DNA from: Holothuria scabra | Taxonomy: Eukaryota > Echinodermata > Holothuroidea > Aspidochirotida > Holothuriidae | Direction of reading: 5' to 3' | Assembly (NCBI GenBank): GCA_037179385.1 | Contig: CM074190.1 | Coordinates: forward strand, 10,801,206 to 10,865,205 | Length of the DNA: 64,000 bases | Part shown: positions 1-9,835 of the stretch, in pieces | Layout of the letters: the number at the start of each line of letters is the position of its first letter | How positions within the stretch are numbered: the first letter of the stretch is position 1 | Made by a program: the position numbers and the translations under genes | Notes under the pieces: model-generated | Told to the model about the DNA's origin: nothing | What the model saw: the letters and a program-made list of their open reading frames with translations, nothing else | Databases searched by the model: none

Positions 1-477
1 TTGGAGTCATGAAATATTATGAAAGATTCTTTGAAGAGAAATAAGATGAAAACTGTGATAATTAGCTGTTGCTTCAAAATAAGTTTGAGGCGAATGCTCT
101 GGACCTTTAATTGCGAGCTCCTGTCCAATTCATATTATATTTTATACCTATGTTAAAAGTTTACACTGTACAAAGTATACCAAATGAGTCTATAATATGA
201 TGCTGTAAACAAGAAATGAATTAATGAGGTGTTAATGAGTGACAGAGTTTTAAACATTTGCTGCTGGGAATGGTCAAAATTGTCATTGCTGATGTTGAAG
301 TTATCCTTCTATTGTTTACATCCCCAAGTGATGTTCATGTTCATCATGTTCAAGTTTAATACTTGCTTTCCCAGAAGAGAAATGCAAAAAGTTGGAGAGA
401 ATAAAATACAACGAAGATAAAATTAGCTGTGTCCATTTAATGTCGTGCTTAAGTTTTCTTTATTAATTAACTCACTT

Positions 478-1311
478 CTTATCATGTCATGCTTAAGTTT
501 TTTAAAAAGATAAACCTGTCATTTTGGAGAAATTTTCCAACCTGGTCAAGATTCCTTTTACCCCTGCACCTACTGGTTACATGCAGTACCAGATTACCAG
601 CTGCTACCAACTTTTGTAGAGAAAAGTTGTCCAGAGACAAATTTTGTGTTTTATACTTTGCAGAACATAGCCTGATCACTCTGGTGAAATTTTCATTCAT
701 TTCCCATATTCAGTTCTCGAGATATTAGCAATTGAATGTGACAAATTTTCTTCATAGATGGTACTTGAATCAAGCAGGCATGATGTCATGAATTAACTTT
801 ATGGGCCAAATGTTTTGTTTTTATTTATAATCTACTACCAGTTTTATGCAGCCAAACTCTGACATATTGATACCATAGGTGTTTTCTGAACAATGGAATT
901 TTAGAAATTTGAATGCATCAGAGGCAAGATAGCAGCCCTTACCAATTCAAAGTATACTAATAGTAACAGGATAAAGAAATGAAACATTGGCCAACAATAA
1001 GGACAATAAAAGCCACGTCTGGCTAGAGAAGAGAGCGTCAGCAAAATACGTCCGCTCTCTTCGACTCGTAATCGTGCACTGATCCTGGCTAGCCAAGTAT
1101 GCAATCTCATGTAATGCCCTGAAGGGCATGTAATAACGAGGTAGAATCCATAATATTACACATGGTTGCTCCAAGTTCACTTTTATAGAAAAAGTGTCAA
1201 ATTCAATTGCCAATATCTTGAGAACCAAACATGGCCAATGAATGAAACTTTCACCAAAATGCTTAGAATATATGTTCCTATTTAACATATCAAACATAAA
1301 TTTGATTTTGG
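478..1311. repeat. Dispersed repeat with long inverted arms, copy A
   Basis: The segment at 681-795 is approximately the reverse complement of 1155-1290. Shared landmarks are GGTGAAA, TTTCATTCATT, the ATATT-GCAATTGAAT block and a later (A)AGCAAGC/ATG block. The same sequence recurs at 16535-17045, and one arm matches 4584-5250 and 49245-49775. This is a palindromic, non-coding MITE-like family; termini and target duplication were not resolved. Overlapping frames inside it are shadows. Confidence 0.6.
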
Positions 1312-1597
1312 ACTATTCTTCTAAGATAAATAGGTCCCTTGCTCCCTCATTGATCCCTCAGTGAACCTACACTCTAGAGTAGTTCACGGAGAGATGGGTG
1401 CATATCAATAAAGTGATTCCTGATATGACCTTAATGAAAATGAATAATTACACCCTCAGCTCCTCTACATCCCATTTCAGAGACCCACAGTGGCAAGCAT
1501 ATAAATCACAATAGTGGCCTTAAATCATTCTTTGATTTACTGGATACTATTTTGATAATTAAAACCACAAAATTTATTTTACTCTCTCCACCTTCAT

Positions 1598-1850
1598 TGT
1601 CCTGGGCCAAAAAGGAGAGTTGGCTAGTTACAGTAACTGGTTGTCACAAAGGCACTTCATGATCAGTCCAGCATGTAACCTGCTTATGTTTGTCAGCTGG
1701 GTATTAACCAATTTTAGTGGCCAGCCTTTGCCAAGTGGGAGGGAAGCTGGAGTGTCCAGAGAAACACCCACAAACATCGAGTCGGATTTGAACCCATGCA
1801 CATGTTAAACGCAAAAAATACAAAGAAACTGGAATAGGCCACTCTGATAC
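1598..1850 (-). mobile_element. tRNA-derived SINE remnant
   Basis: On the minus strand, GGGTTCAAATCCGACTC at about 1801-1785 matches a tRNA B box (pol III promoter). It is followed by a GT-rich core (GTTTGTGGGTGTTTCTC, then CACTCCAGCTTCCCTCCCAC). From memory this resembles the core that follows the tRNA head in V-type SINEs of fish and lamprey. A plausible A-box region lies at about 1850-1830. The tRNA fold is not complete, so this is a SINE fragment and not a tRNA gene. Confidence 0.5.
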
Positions 1851-3198
1851 TTGAAGACCCTGTCCAAAATTGTTGGGTGGCAGTTACAAAAGCAGAATTA
1901 GAATTGTGCAAGTAAGAACTGTCTGAGGAGAAAATTCTTAAGGGGTTTGATCTAGGGATTATCCAAGGATCTATATTTAATAAGAAAGACGGCTTAATGC
2001 AAAGAATGAAAGAGAAACACAGCAAAGTTCTCTGAAGGAAATGCAATACCCAGGGTTTGGAGTGAAATTGCTGACACTTTTATTATTGTGCCTCCTTTCA
2101 GCTAATTAGAGCAAGCCATGTTACTTCCAATTTAGTAATTCTCTGCTCCTGCAATATAGGAAATGTACTCATCAGAAAGCATGTGCTGTAAGTAAATATT
2201 AGTAGTGTGCAGAGGTGTATGCCATTTTAACTTAAAACCAATTTTACAGTGTGTATATCAGTACGTTGACTGTCCCATATTACTGTTAAAGGCAGTCATT
2301 CGTCACCCTAAACTGCAGTTTCAGTATACATATATCAAAACTCAATTGGTTCAGGTCTTTGACTGGCATCACATTCAAACAATGCATCATAGCTAAATTA
2401 CACAGCATGGGCACTGAGAGTGTCTTGATTACACATTATGGACTTGTATGTCCACTGGGACAAGCCATGAAGCAATAAACTAGGGTTGTGTCTAGATAAA
2501 TATGAGTTTTAGATAAATGTGGGAGGGGCTAGAAGTAAGTAGGTTGGGAGAATTGGAACTGTTTGGGATGATGAAAATATGCCTTTAAGGTGCATCCTCC
2601 TTTTTCTATGTCCTGTACTACAGTAGCTGAACATTATAACTTCATAACTAACAGCTACAGCTATGAGGGCAATCACAAAGCTGGCCCTGTAAAAGAAATG
2701 ATGGTGCACTTTGAGGGCAATAAATCAGATCTCCTTGTCTACTGATTGCAGAGCACATACAATGTCAGTGCTACAACTTGTATTCTTTGAAGTTTGTTGT
2801 GTGATACCCAACCTCTCAGGAAGGACTGTTCGTGTTACAAGATTTAACAAATTCTTGTCTCATTATTTGTTCATTTGGCTAGTTTTTCTTTCACCAACAT
2901 AAACATCTACTACTTGTTCACTTTTAATATGCCTCTGAAGTCATTTACTGATGAGACTCTACTGATGCTATTGCCCTGGAATGGTGAGCTACATATACGA
3001 TGTTGATCACATGCACTTGCCTGGGTAACTTTACACTTGCTCCAGATGTCGAGTGAGCAATTTGTACAATAAAAGGTTGTCACAATTCACATGAACCTTT
3101 GCAAGAGGACATGCTGTATTTTGACATGAAAGATCTTTCACTTGTAGTTTTTATCAAGTAGTAATCATCAAGTCCATTCATAGTGACAAAGAAACATT

Positions 3199-3204
3199 TT
3201 TAAT
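3199..3204 (-). promoter_or_regulatory. Possible poly(A) signal (ATTAAA) of CMC4
   Basis: An ATTAAA hexamer lies on the minus strand about 40 nt after the CMC4 stop. It is a variant signal, and no GU-rich downstream element was confirmed. Confidence 0.3.
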
Positions 3205-3241
3205 TTTTTGTCTTCTTTCAATAAATTCAGAATGTTCAAGC

Positions 3242-6200
3242 TCATGATGTTTTTGACTTGACCTTCTCCCTTTTCTTCATGAATCCAGAGCAGCAAATTG
3301 ATTCTCCTGGCTGACGCTTTTCACAGCATCTCACCATGGCAGCAATCGCACTCTGACATTTCTCTTCAATATATTTGTTAGCTGCAATGAAAAGTAGAAA
3401 AGGGGAAGTATTACAAAAACCTTCATTGCCCTTGACTGTGATTGAAAATGTTATTCGCAAACATTTAGACAAACCCTTAGAGTATTTTCCACCAATCTGA
3501 ATCTTTCAAATTTGAACCAAAAGCTAACCTTAAATTTTCATCACAAAATCTGAAATATAGTACAAAAATCTGTTGTGGTCTTTAAAGGCCTCATCTTCTC
3601 ACCCCAAACAGTTCCAACTCTCCAAACCTACTTACTTTGCCCCTCCCACAACCTTTTAAAACTCATCCTCATTCAGACATACTGTACCCTCAGTTTATTG
3701 TTTCAGGGTGAGTATACTGTATAAAACCCCAATGTGTAATCAAAACACTCTTAGTACAGTACAGCCCATGTAATATAAGCTATAGCACTTGGCATTGTTT
3801 AAACTGGCTGTGAAAGAGCTGAGCCAATTGAGAATTTACAAAAACCACTACAAAAATTGTAGTTTAGGATGAAAGGATTGGCTCTTTACTAAATCTCTCA
3901 TGCTTGAATACATAATTGCAATTTATCAATACACACGATAAATTCACAGGCTTTAGCAGAGCTACTTGGTGGAAATTCCAACAAGACAAAAAGTTCATGA
4001 GATCAAAAGGAGAAAGGGTCTGCAAGCTAAGTCCGAAAAGCGTAAAAAGGTTCACAAAGCCAAAAACGAAACTAGAGTAGCACTACTGTAGGGAAGTTTA
4101 ACATCCTGATACAGTACAATTTATGCTCAAAATAACTATTAAACACTGAAAACATCTTTGTGCACAATTACTAAACTACTCTTAGATATACTGTAAATTG
4201 AGAAGCAGGATAAAACTTCCAGGCTGAGACAACCAGCCAGGTGAAGGATCACTGTTTCAACTTGTGTTAAACAGAACTAGTTTTCCCTTCACTGCCTTTC
4301 ACACTGTTTGTTCAAAACCAATCTCTTTTATCTGCTGATGTTATCTCACTTAGCCTCATACTATACTCTCATTCAAACATTTACATTTATTGGCAGAGAA
4401 AACAACTTCTGAAGGCTGGGAGCATAATTTTACAGCTGAGACCCTCTCTACTAAGAATTTCAACTGGTAGTCTAAAAAAATTTTACAAGGGCTGGACCTG
4501 TAAGTATATGCTGCAGAATATTATCAGACCTATACAAGACAATCTAACTGCTTAAAAGAAGGGTTTACGGTCACATCAAAGTCTGATGTGTTAGAGGGGT
4601 ACTAATTCTAAGCATTTCAGTGAAATTTGCAAGCACATATGACATCATACCCAGGGACCGTGGAGACGGGGGGGCTAGGGGGGCTTAAGCCCCCGCACTT
4701 TTTTGCTGTTGGCATTTTGGGCCACCTTAAACTGCATTTTGGGCCACCTTAAATTGCATTTATTTTATTGGACATATTTGGCCGCTTCCATGGTTATAGC
4801 CCCCGCACTTCAAATTGGCTCCGCGGCCTCTGATACCTCCACATTAATGAACAGTCTTTTGTTTCTCTTTAAAATTTACAGCCAATTTTCTCCTCAACAA
4901 CCCAAAATTATCAGAATAATATATGATTGCATAAGTGGCATTAGAATTTACAAACATTGCATTTCACACATGCAGGGAGGTCTTATTCCTATTAACTTAA
5001 AGGTTAACACAGCAGTCAAAAAAACAAAGGGAAACAAAGCATTCCTTGTCAATGTGAGAAAGTGATGTAACCTCTGCCCCCCTCAAGCTCACTTTGGAAC
5101 ACAAATCTTGTGAGTTGTGATTACATTTACTGATGTCTGGAGAAATACACGTCTGATTTACAGTAGATGGGAGTTCAGTTTGTAGATTTGGTTTCTCTTT
5201 CACATACAGTATGGAAATTAAATTTTTGCTTCAAAACTTCCCTTTTAAAGGCCTACTGTATTCCTCTTACCTCAAACTGCATTTTTTGTAGTAGCCTACA
5301 AAATTTCTCAATTGGCTCAGCACTTTGATTGATAGCTAGTTCAAACAACTAATACAAACTAACAAAGCTCATATTACAGAGCCTGTACTGTACTGAGATT
5401 GCTTTGATTACACACTGGGGACTCATCCTGAAGCACTAAACTGAGGTTGTATCAGCTAAATGAGAATGAATTTCAAACAATATATTTGAGGAGCTTAAAG
5501 TGGCTCATTGAGTTGGTTCATGTACTTCAAATTTTCCCAATTCCCAAGTCAATTTTCTTCACATATCAATGACAAATGGTCAAACTAAGACAATCCCTAT
5601 ACCTCACAAACAAAGAAATGTTTTATGAAGGAGTACTTAACGGTTCAATTAGGTTTTCAAAAATCTGTGACTAGACACTTTTTCAAATTATGCACAAAAC
5701 TGCTACAAGTCAGGACACCATAAAATTCAAAAATTTTGACTTCTTTCGTAACTTTTAGATGTAAAACTTGGCTAATCATGTTAATTTAGCATTTTCAAAT
5801 GTTAGTACCCTTAAACACTTTCATCAATTTATTGATATCAACTCAATGAGCCCCTTTAAAAAAAGGTAGGTAAGAAAAATTGGAACTGCTTAGGTTGAAG
5901 GATCATACAGTACCTTTATTAAAAGGCATTTTCCAGATCGAGACAAAATTCATTGCCCTCAAAATAGACAAAAGATTTTCTCTATCAGGAGGTGAAAACT
6001 GCACCTCAACAGCATTTATTGCATTCAGAAGATATTAGTTTTCAAAGTAATGGAAATTATTCTTGGAATTGATTGCATTTATGGGAAATTTGTGTTGTCA
6101 TCTCGGCACATTAATTTAACGTTGCAGTCTATTTATTTAAAATTGTGATACTGTACCTCTGCAGGGAGTATTCAGTAATTTTGTTTGCCTTACTCCACAT

Positions 6201-9200
6201 ATGCTGGGGGGCTATGTCAATTTTCCCAAGGTTCTCTGGTCCCCAGGTTCAATGTTCCCAAATCTCAGGAACATTAGCACTTCTGGGAACATCAAACCTC
6301 TGGAATAACAAACCTTGTAATCACCGCCAAACCATCAAGAAACAGAGAACACGGAACCTTGGCTTGGGAACGTGGAACCCTGAAAACATTGAGTAGACCC
6401 TCATATGCTGAAGGGTAATGATCCTAGATCTACAAGAAAAGGTGCTCAAACATTCGTTGTAGATTCTGCTTCAGAATCTAACCATGTCGAACATTGTTGT
6501 CTATTGTGTTGAACATTTAAAGGTCATGTGCGATTTTTTGTGTTTTGGTTTTCTGGTAGTTTTGCACTTATCAACTGCAACCCCAACCCCTAGACTGGGG
6601 GATGGTGGGGCTTTAAGCCTGGATTTTGTGGTGAACTTCACTTTAATTTTGTACCCAAAGGGCGGGAACTTGTGCCAGGAATTCACTCATTCTGGAAGGC
6701 TGGGAAAATCAGGAGAGGGATGTACTTGTGGAATGAGTAGTGCTCAACAGTCAGGTCTGGGGACTCCATGAGGAATTTCTTACCCTATTAGATATTTCAC
6801 CCGAGTCCCCACCAAAAGGGAGGTTTGTTGGGGTAATCAAATTTTACCCGACTTCCTGCTTAACTCATTCAAGCAAGCTCCAAGAAACCACAAGCTTGAT
6901 AAGAGGCAGCTAGAGGAATATGGGAACAAAGACTGAATAATCACAGCCAGATTGCCACTGTTTGCAAGGTGTGAAAGACAAGCAGTAGGGCAATTTTTTA
7001 TCTGGTTTTCGTTGACCTTCGTTCACTGAAGCAAAAAGGTGTGGACACAGTTTTTATAGGCAGGGAAATTCAACATGTCCGATCTTTCCCTGGGATTTAA
7101 CCTCGATCAATGCCCCATCCTGCGCAGACATGGCTGAGCTCTGCCAGGGGATTTACTAATACTTACTGTATTTCAAAAATAAAAGATCTTTGCCAAGACC
7201 AGGACATCCTTCCCCAGGTCTTGGGGGCTCAGGCCAGGTTGCAATTGATATTTGTATTGTTTATGCATGTGCAATAGGAGATAAAACGGTTTGGACAGCA
7301 CTTGCCAAGTAGCGATAATTTCAGAGAATGTTGTTTGGTTTCCTTTCTCCACTTCAGTGCACCGTAATTGACAAGTTTTTCCATGACTGTGGTTGAATCT
7401 AATGTTTCTGGGCTCGTTAGGTGTTGGTGGTTTGCTTTTTGTTTTTGGGGGGTTTTGGATCATAGGGCACCTTATGAGGCCTTATGCAAATTTAAAGCAC
7501 TTCTTTGCCCTTTAACCTGTTATGTTATTGTTAGGCCTATGTTAAAGGGGAGCAATAGTGGCCATTTGACTCCCCACATATGTATAGTACATTGATAAAC
7601 ATTAGATATTAACACTACTGTGTTGTTTTTCCACAAAAAACTCATACCGAAAAAAAAAGTTTCAAATCTCGCGCTCTTCAAGACATGAGTATCCCCATAC
7701 TCGAAGAAACACGACCATGGATCAGCTGATTGATGACGTAAAACCTGCACCTGATCAGATTTCACAAAAGTGGTTACCAACTTACGTACACTTACAGCTG
7801 AATTTATAATTACCCTTTACGAAGCTTAAAAAACTTCATAGTTGCTTTTGCTTTACTGATAAAAAGTTTTGATAACCCAATAATTTTTTGTTCTTCTTTT
7901 TGTTTCATCCTCAAATAAAAAATAGTTGTTATTTCTGACTGCTTTTGTACAAACCAAGATAAGTTACTTCCGGTAGACCCTAAAACTACAAGCTGTAACA
8001 ACAACAAGCTGTGACTAGCAAGACCGTATTTTAGCATGATTTTCGGTGCAACAGTTAGGTTCATTTTCACTCATTTTCGCAAAGATTCGATTTAGTCGAA
8101 CCTTGTGTAATTCCCGTAAGTAATGTAGGATATTTGTGGACACTTCAACGTTAAAAGGTGCAATCGCGAAGAGAAATCGGCTAAGACACCATACACATCG
8201 ATCGGTGTTATTGTTATACGGCATAGGCTACGTATTGCTATACTAGTATAAGCCTGTACGTAACGTAGCCTACTGACCCTTGGTCTAACGTTAGCTTGTA
8301 TAGAGTGTACGGCTGGTTCGCTGCGTGTGCTGGTCACATCGCTCGCAGGTGCACGAGTTTTCCTTGGTCGAACTGGCTCAAAATCATATGCACTTAGCCC
8401 GGAAGAGGCATCCATATTCTTTTAAGGAGTTAATCTTTTGATTTCTGAGCCTTTATCTCAGGCTCAACTGTTGAAACGTTTGTAAAATGAATTAAACGAT
8501 GGGCAGTTGCGCTAGTTTTCAGTAGTGTTACGAACGTCTGTGCAGTATAGTATATATGATATTCTGCAATAGCAAACAAAAGTATACATTGGGTGCAGGT
8601 TTTACGTCACTGTTCTGTTGCACTACGGGTAATTTCGGAGAAATATGGTGCTTTGCACTGCTTTGCTTGACTGCCTTTCAGACTTGCCTCGCAAATACTC
8701 ATACTACGTTTGACTTGGGATAAAATTGGTCTTTAATGATGCCAAATTGCTTGGAATAATTATATTGAATTTCTGTGCTGTCTAGAAGGCTGTACAATTG
8801 CTTCCCTTTAATTGTTTCAGGACGTTTGCTTTATGTTCAAGTTCAAACTTCAAGGAAAGTGTGAGAGTTTTTGAGTTTCTTGGACACATCGGTTAAAAAA
8901 TTTTGTCACATGACTCCCAAGAGCCAATCATGAAACAATACAGTCCACATGCTTCATGTTCTGAGCACTTCCCAGACAATATCGTGACACAGCTGGAAAT
9001 TATGGCTAAAACTAAATTGCTTTACCGTGTGCCGGCTAGGCCTAGGCTATAGCCTAACATAGGATCGCGGGAAAAGCTACCAGTAACAGTAACACTAACA
9101 CTTAACAAATAACAGATCCAGGTTGGCTAAAAATTAGAAACATTTCTGACGTATTTGTACTTGAAACTGTTTACCTTGCAAACATGTTTGAATATCACAT

Positions 9201-9232
9201 GCTTGTTTCTGGCAAGGATCGACTTTTGGCAT
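3242..9232 (-). CDS. CMC4: CMC4: C-x9-C motif-containing mitochondrial protein 4 (two exons)
   Basis: Coding exons on the minus strand are 9232-9175 (58 nt, 19 codons plus 1) and 3381-3242 (140 nt). The donor is CAAG|GTAAAC and the acceptor TTGCAG|CTAAC; the split codon GCT restores frame. The product is 65 residues (human CMC4 has 68). It starts MPKVDPCQKQACDIQTC and continues with A20 NKYIEEKC. Cysteines fall at 7, 12, 17, 28, 38, 39, 49 and 50: C7-x9-C17 and C28-x9-C38 form the twin CX9C hairpin, with C39 and C49/C50 for a third bridge. Proteins of this family are imported into the mitochondrial intermembrane space and oxidised by the MIA40 relay; the exact role of CMC4 is little known. 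The tail is lysine-rich (KKREKVKSKTS). The intron is about 5.8 kb. The start lies about 600 bp from the divergent EFHC2 start. Identity is secure from length, cysteine spacing and N-terminus. Confidence 0.93.
4584..5250. repeat. Dispersed repeat, copy B, interrupted by a small MITE
   Basis: From GATGTGTTAGAGGGGTACT to CTTCCCTTTTAAAG this matches 49245-49775 in the same orientation. Both copies share TCTCCTCA-CAA-CCC, TATCAGAAT, GATTGCATAAGT, GTATTCCTTGTC-type and TCTCTTTCACATA landmarks. It belongs to the family of 478-1311 and 16535-17045. The left part is split by a 181-bp insertion (4652-4832) that the 49 kb copy lacks. It lies in the CMC4 intron and is not coding. Confidence 0.75.
4652..4832. 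mobile_element. Small hAT-like MITE nested in a repeat
   Basis: The ends are CAGGGACCGTGGAG and, read inward from the right, CAGAGGCCGCGGAG: 11 of 14 positions match, with the CAG start common in hAT elements. Comparison with the 49 kb copy of the host repeat shows that exactly this block is extra. ATACC flanks both sides (4647-4651 and 4833-4837); a full 8-bp duplication is not preserved. The interior has a GGGGGGCTTAAGCCCCC-type palindrome and two tandem copies of a GCATTTTGGGCCACCTTAAA-like unit. Confidence 0.6.
6220..6375. repeat. Degenerate short tandem repeat around GGGAACNT/AGGTTC
   Basis: The motif GGAACNTNGNACC and its complement recur about every 10-20 bp (CCCAAGGTTC, GGTTCAATGTTCCC, CTGGGAACATC, GGAACCTTGG, GGGAACGTGGAACCC). 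It is simple-sequence-like DNA inside the CMC4 intron with no coding support. Confidence 0.45.
6767..7077 (+). repeat. Dispersed 311-bp repeat, copy 1
   Basis: Starting CATGAGGAATTTCTTACC and ending GGAAATTCAACATG, this is about 90% identical by eye to 40634-40945, in the same orientation and nearly the same length. No long ORF or clear terminal inverted repeat was seen. Sharp boundaries in both copies suggest a defined transposable unit. Confidence 0.8.
7734..8609. repeat. 18-bp perfect inverted repeat flanking an 840-bp block
   Basis: TGACGTAAAACCTGCACC at 7734-7751 recurs exactly as its reverse complement at 8592-8609. Similarity stops outside the 18 bases. The enclosed block contains the candidate minus-strand exon 8415-8278. 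The motif begins with the CREB/ATF core TGACGT. It could be transposon termini or paired regulatory sites. Confidence 0.5.
8278..8415 (-). CDS. Candidate first coding exon, unidentified gene
   Basis: An open frame starts at ATG 8415 on the minus strand (MDASSGLSAYDFEPVRPRK...) and runs about 46 codons to a possible AGG|GTCAGT donor at 8277. It lies in the CpG-rich block near the CMC4/EFHC2 promoter, inside the CMC4 intron and on the same strand. The N-terminal pattern (short Ser/Gly lead, then a Y-x-FEP-x-R box followed by basic residues) recalls the start of invertebrate proteins labelled P2X7-like C-terminal-domain proteins; this is a resemblance from memory only. No downstream exon was found, so it could be a solo exon, an alternative transcript start or chance. 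Confidence 0.3.
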
Positions 9233-9835
9233 TTCACGAGTTAGTAATAATTGACAAGATTGGATGCCGACACCCCGATGCAGACGTACATGCTCCACAA
9301 ATCACCGAAGCTTGAAGCTATGCAAGCTGTGCAGGCAGGGGAAATCCCTAACACAGGGAATCCCTTAGTGGAGGAATGCTGTTGTTACAAAGACTCCAGC
9401 GAACAGCTTAATCTGGCAACTTGTATAAATCGAAAAGAATGTAAAATTTCAACGTAAGAATTCGTAAATTTAGATTGATCTTATTGATGAATATAAATTT
9501 TTTTTTTATCATAGTTCAAACCGTAACGTTTATTTTCAGAGCATGTTTGGTTTTCATATTCCGTGAAAGAGCCAAAGAGTACACCGTAGCAACAGGATAT
9601 GATGACAAGCATGCACCTTGACAACGGCCAACCTTCAATTCTACACCATATGCATACGTACGTACATCCAGCCTATGCAATATTACTACTGTTTGTGTAT
9701 AGCTGTATATACTAGCTTTGCACGGTACACAGTAAAATCAGAAGTGAAACTGGTTCTGGTTCTGGTTGGAAAAGCAACATTGGTACATCGGACGACCAGT
9801 ATAATTAATTGTTTCCCGTACTATCGAAAAGTGAA
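9233..9835. promoter_or_regulatory. Bidirectional promoter region between CMC4 and EFHC2
   Basis: The start codons of CMC4 (9232, minus) and EFHC2 (9836, plus) are 603 bp apart and divergent. The surrounding 8-10.3 kb is clearly richer in CpG than the flanking introns, as expected of an unmethylated promoter. No obvious TATA box sits at a useful distance. A short frame at 9251-9457 has no family resemblance and is probably untranslated leader or spacer. Transcription start sites cannot be placed from sequence. Confidence 0.65.

Larger units (their letters stand above)
1..3241. other. Intergenic DNA downstream of CMC4, repeats only
   Basis: No open frame here has coding character or splice-phase support. 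The stretch holds one long-inverted-repeat element (about 478-1311) and a tRNA-derived SINE remnant (about 1598-1850). The sequence at 6-115 resembles 33320-33420 (shared GCTTCAAAATAA and CCTTTAA segments), another dispersed repeat. The 3' UTR of CMC4 should occupy the part nearest 3241. An ATTAAA on the minus strand at about 3199-3204 is a possible poly(A) signal, but it is weak. Confidence 0.6.

Noticed and set aside
1714..2046. 110-codon minus ORF with a hydrophobic N-terminus (apparent signal peptide)
   Set aside because: It overlaps a tRNA-derived SINE remnant, and its downstream half is SINE sequence.
9251..9457. Small protein gene in the bidirectional promoter
   Set aside because: The 68-codon frame starts in the CMC4 5' UTR zone on the opposite strand and matches nothing; more likely spacer.
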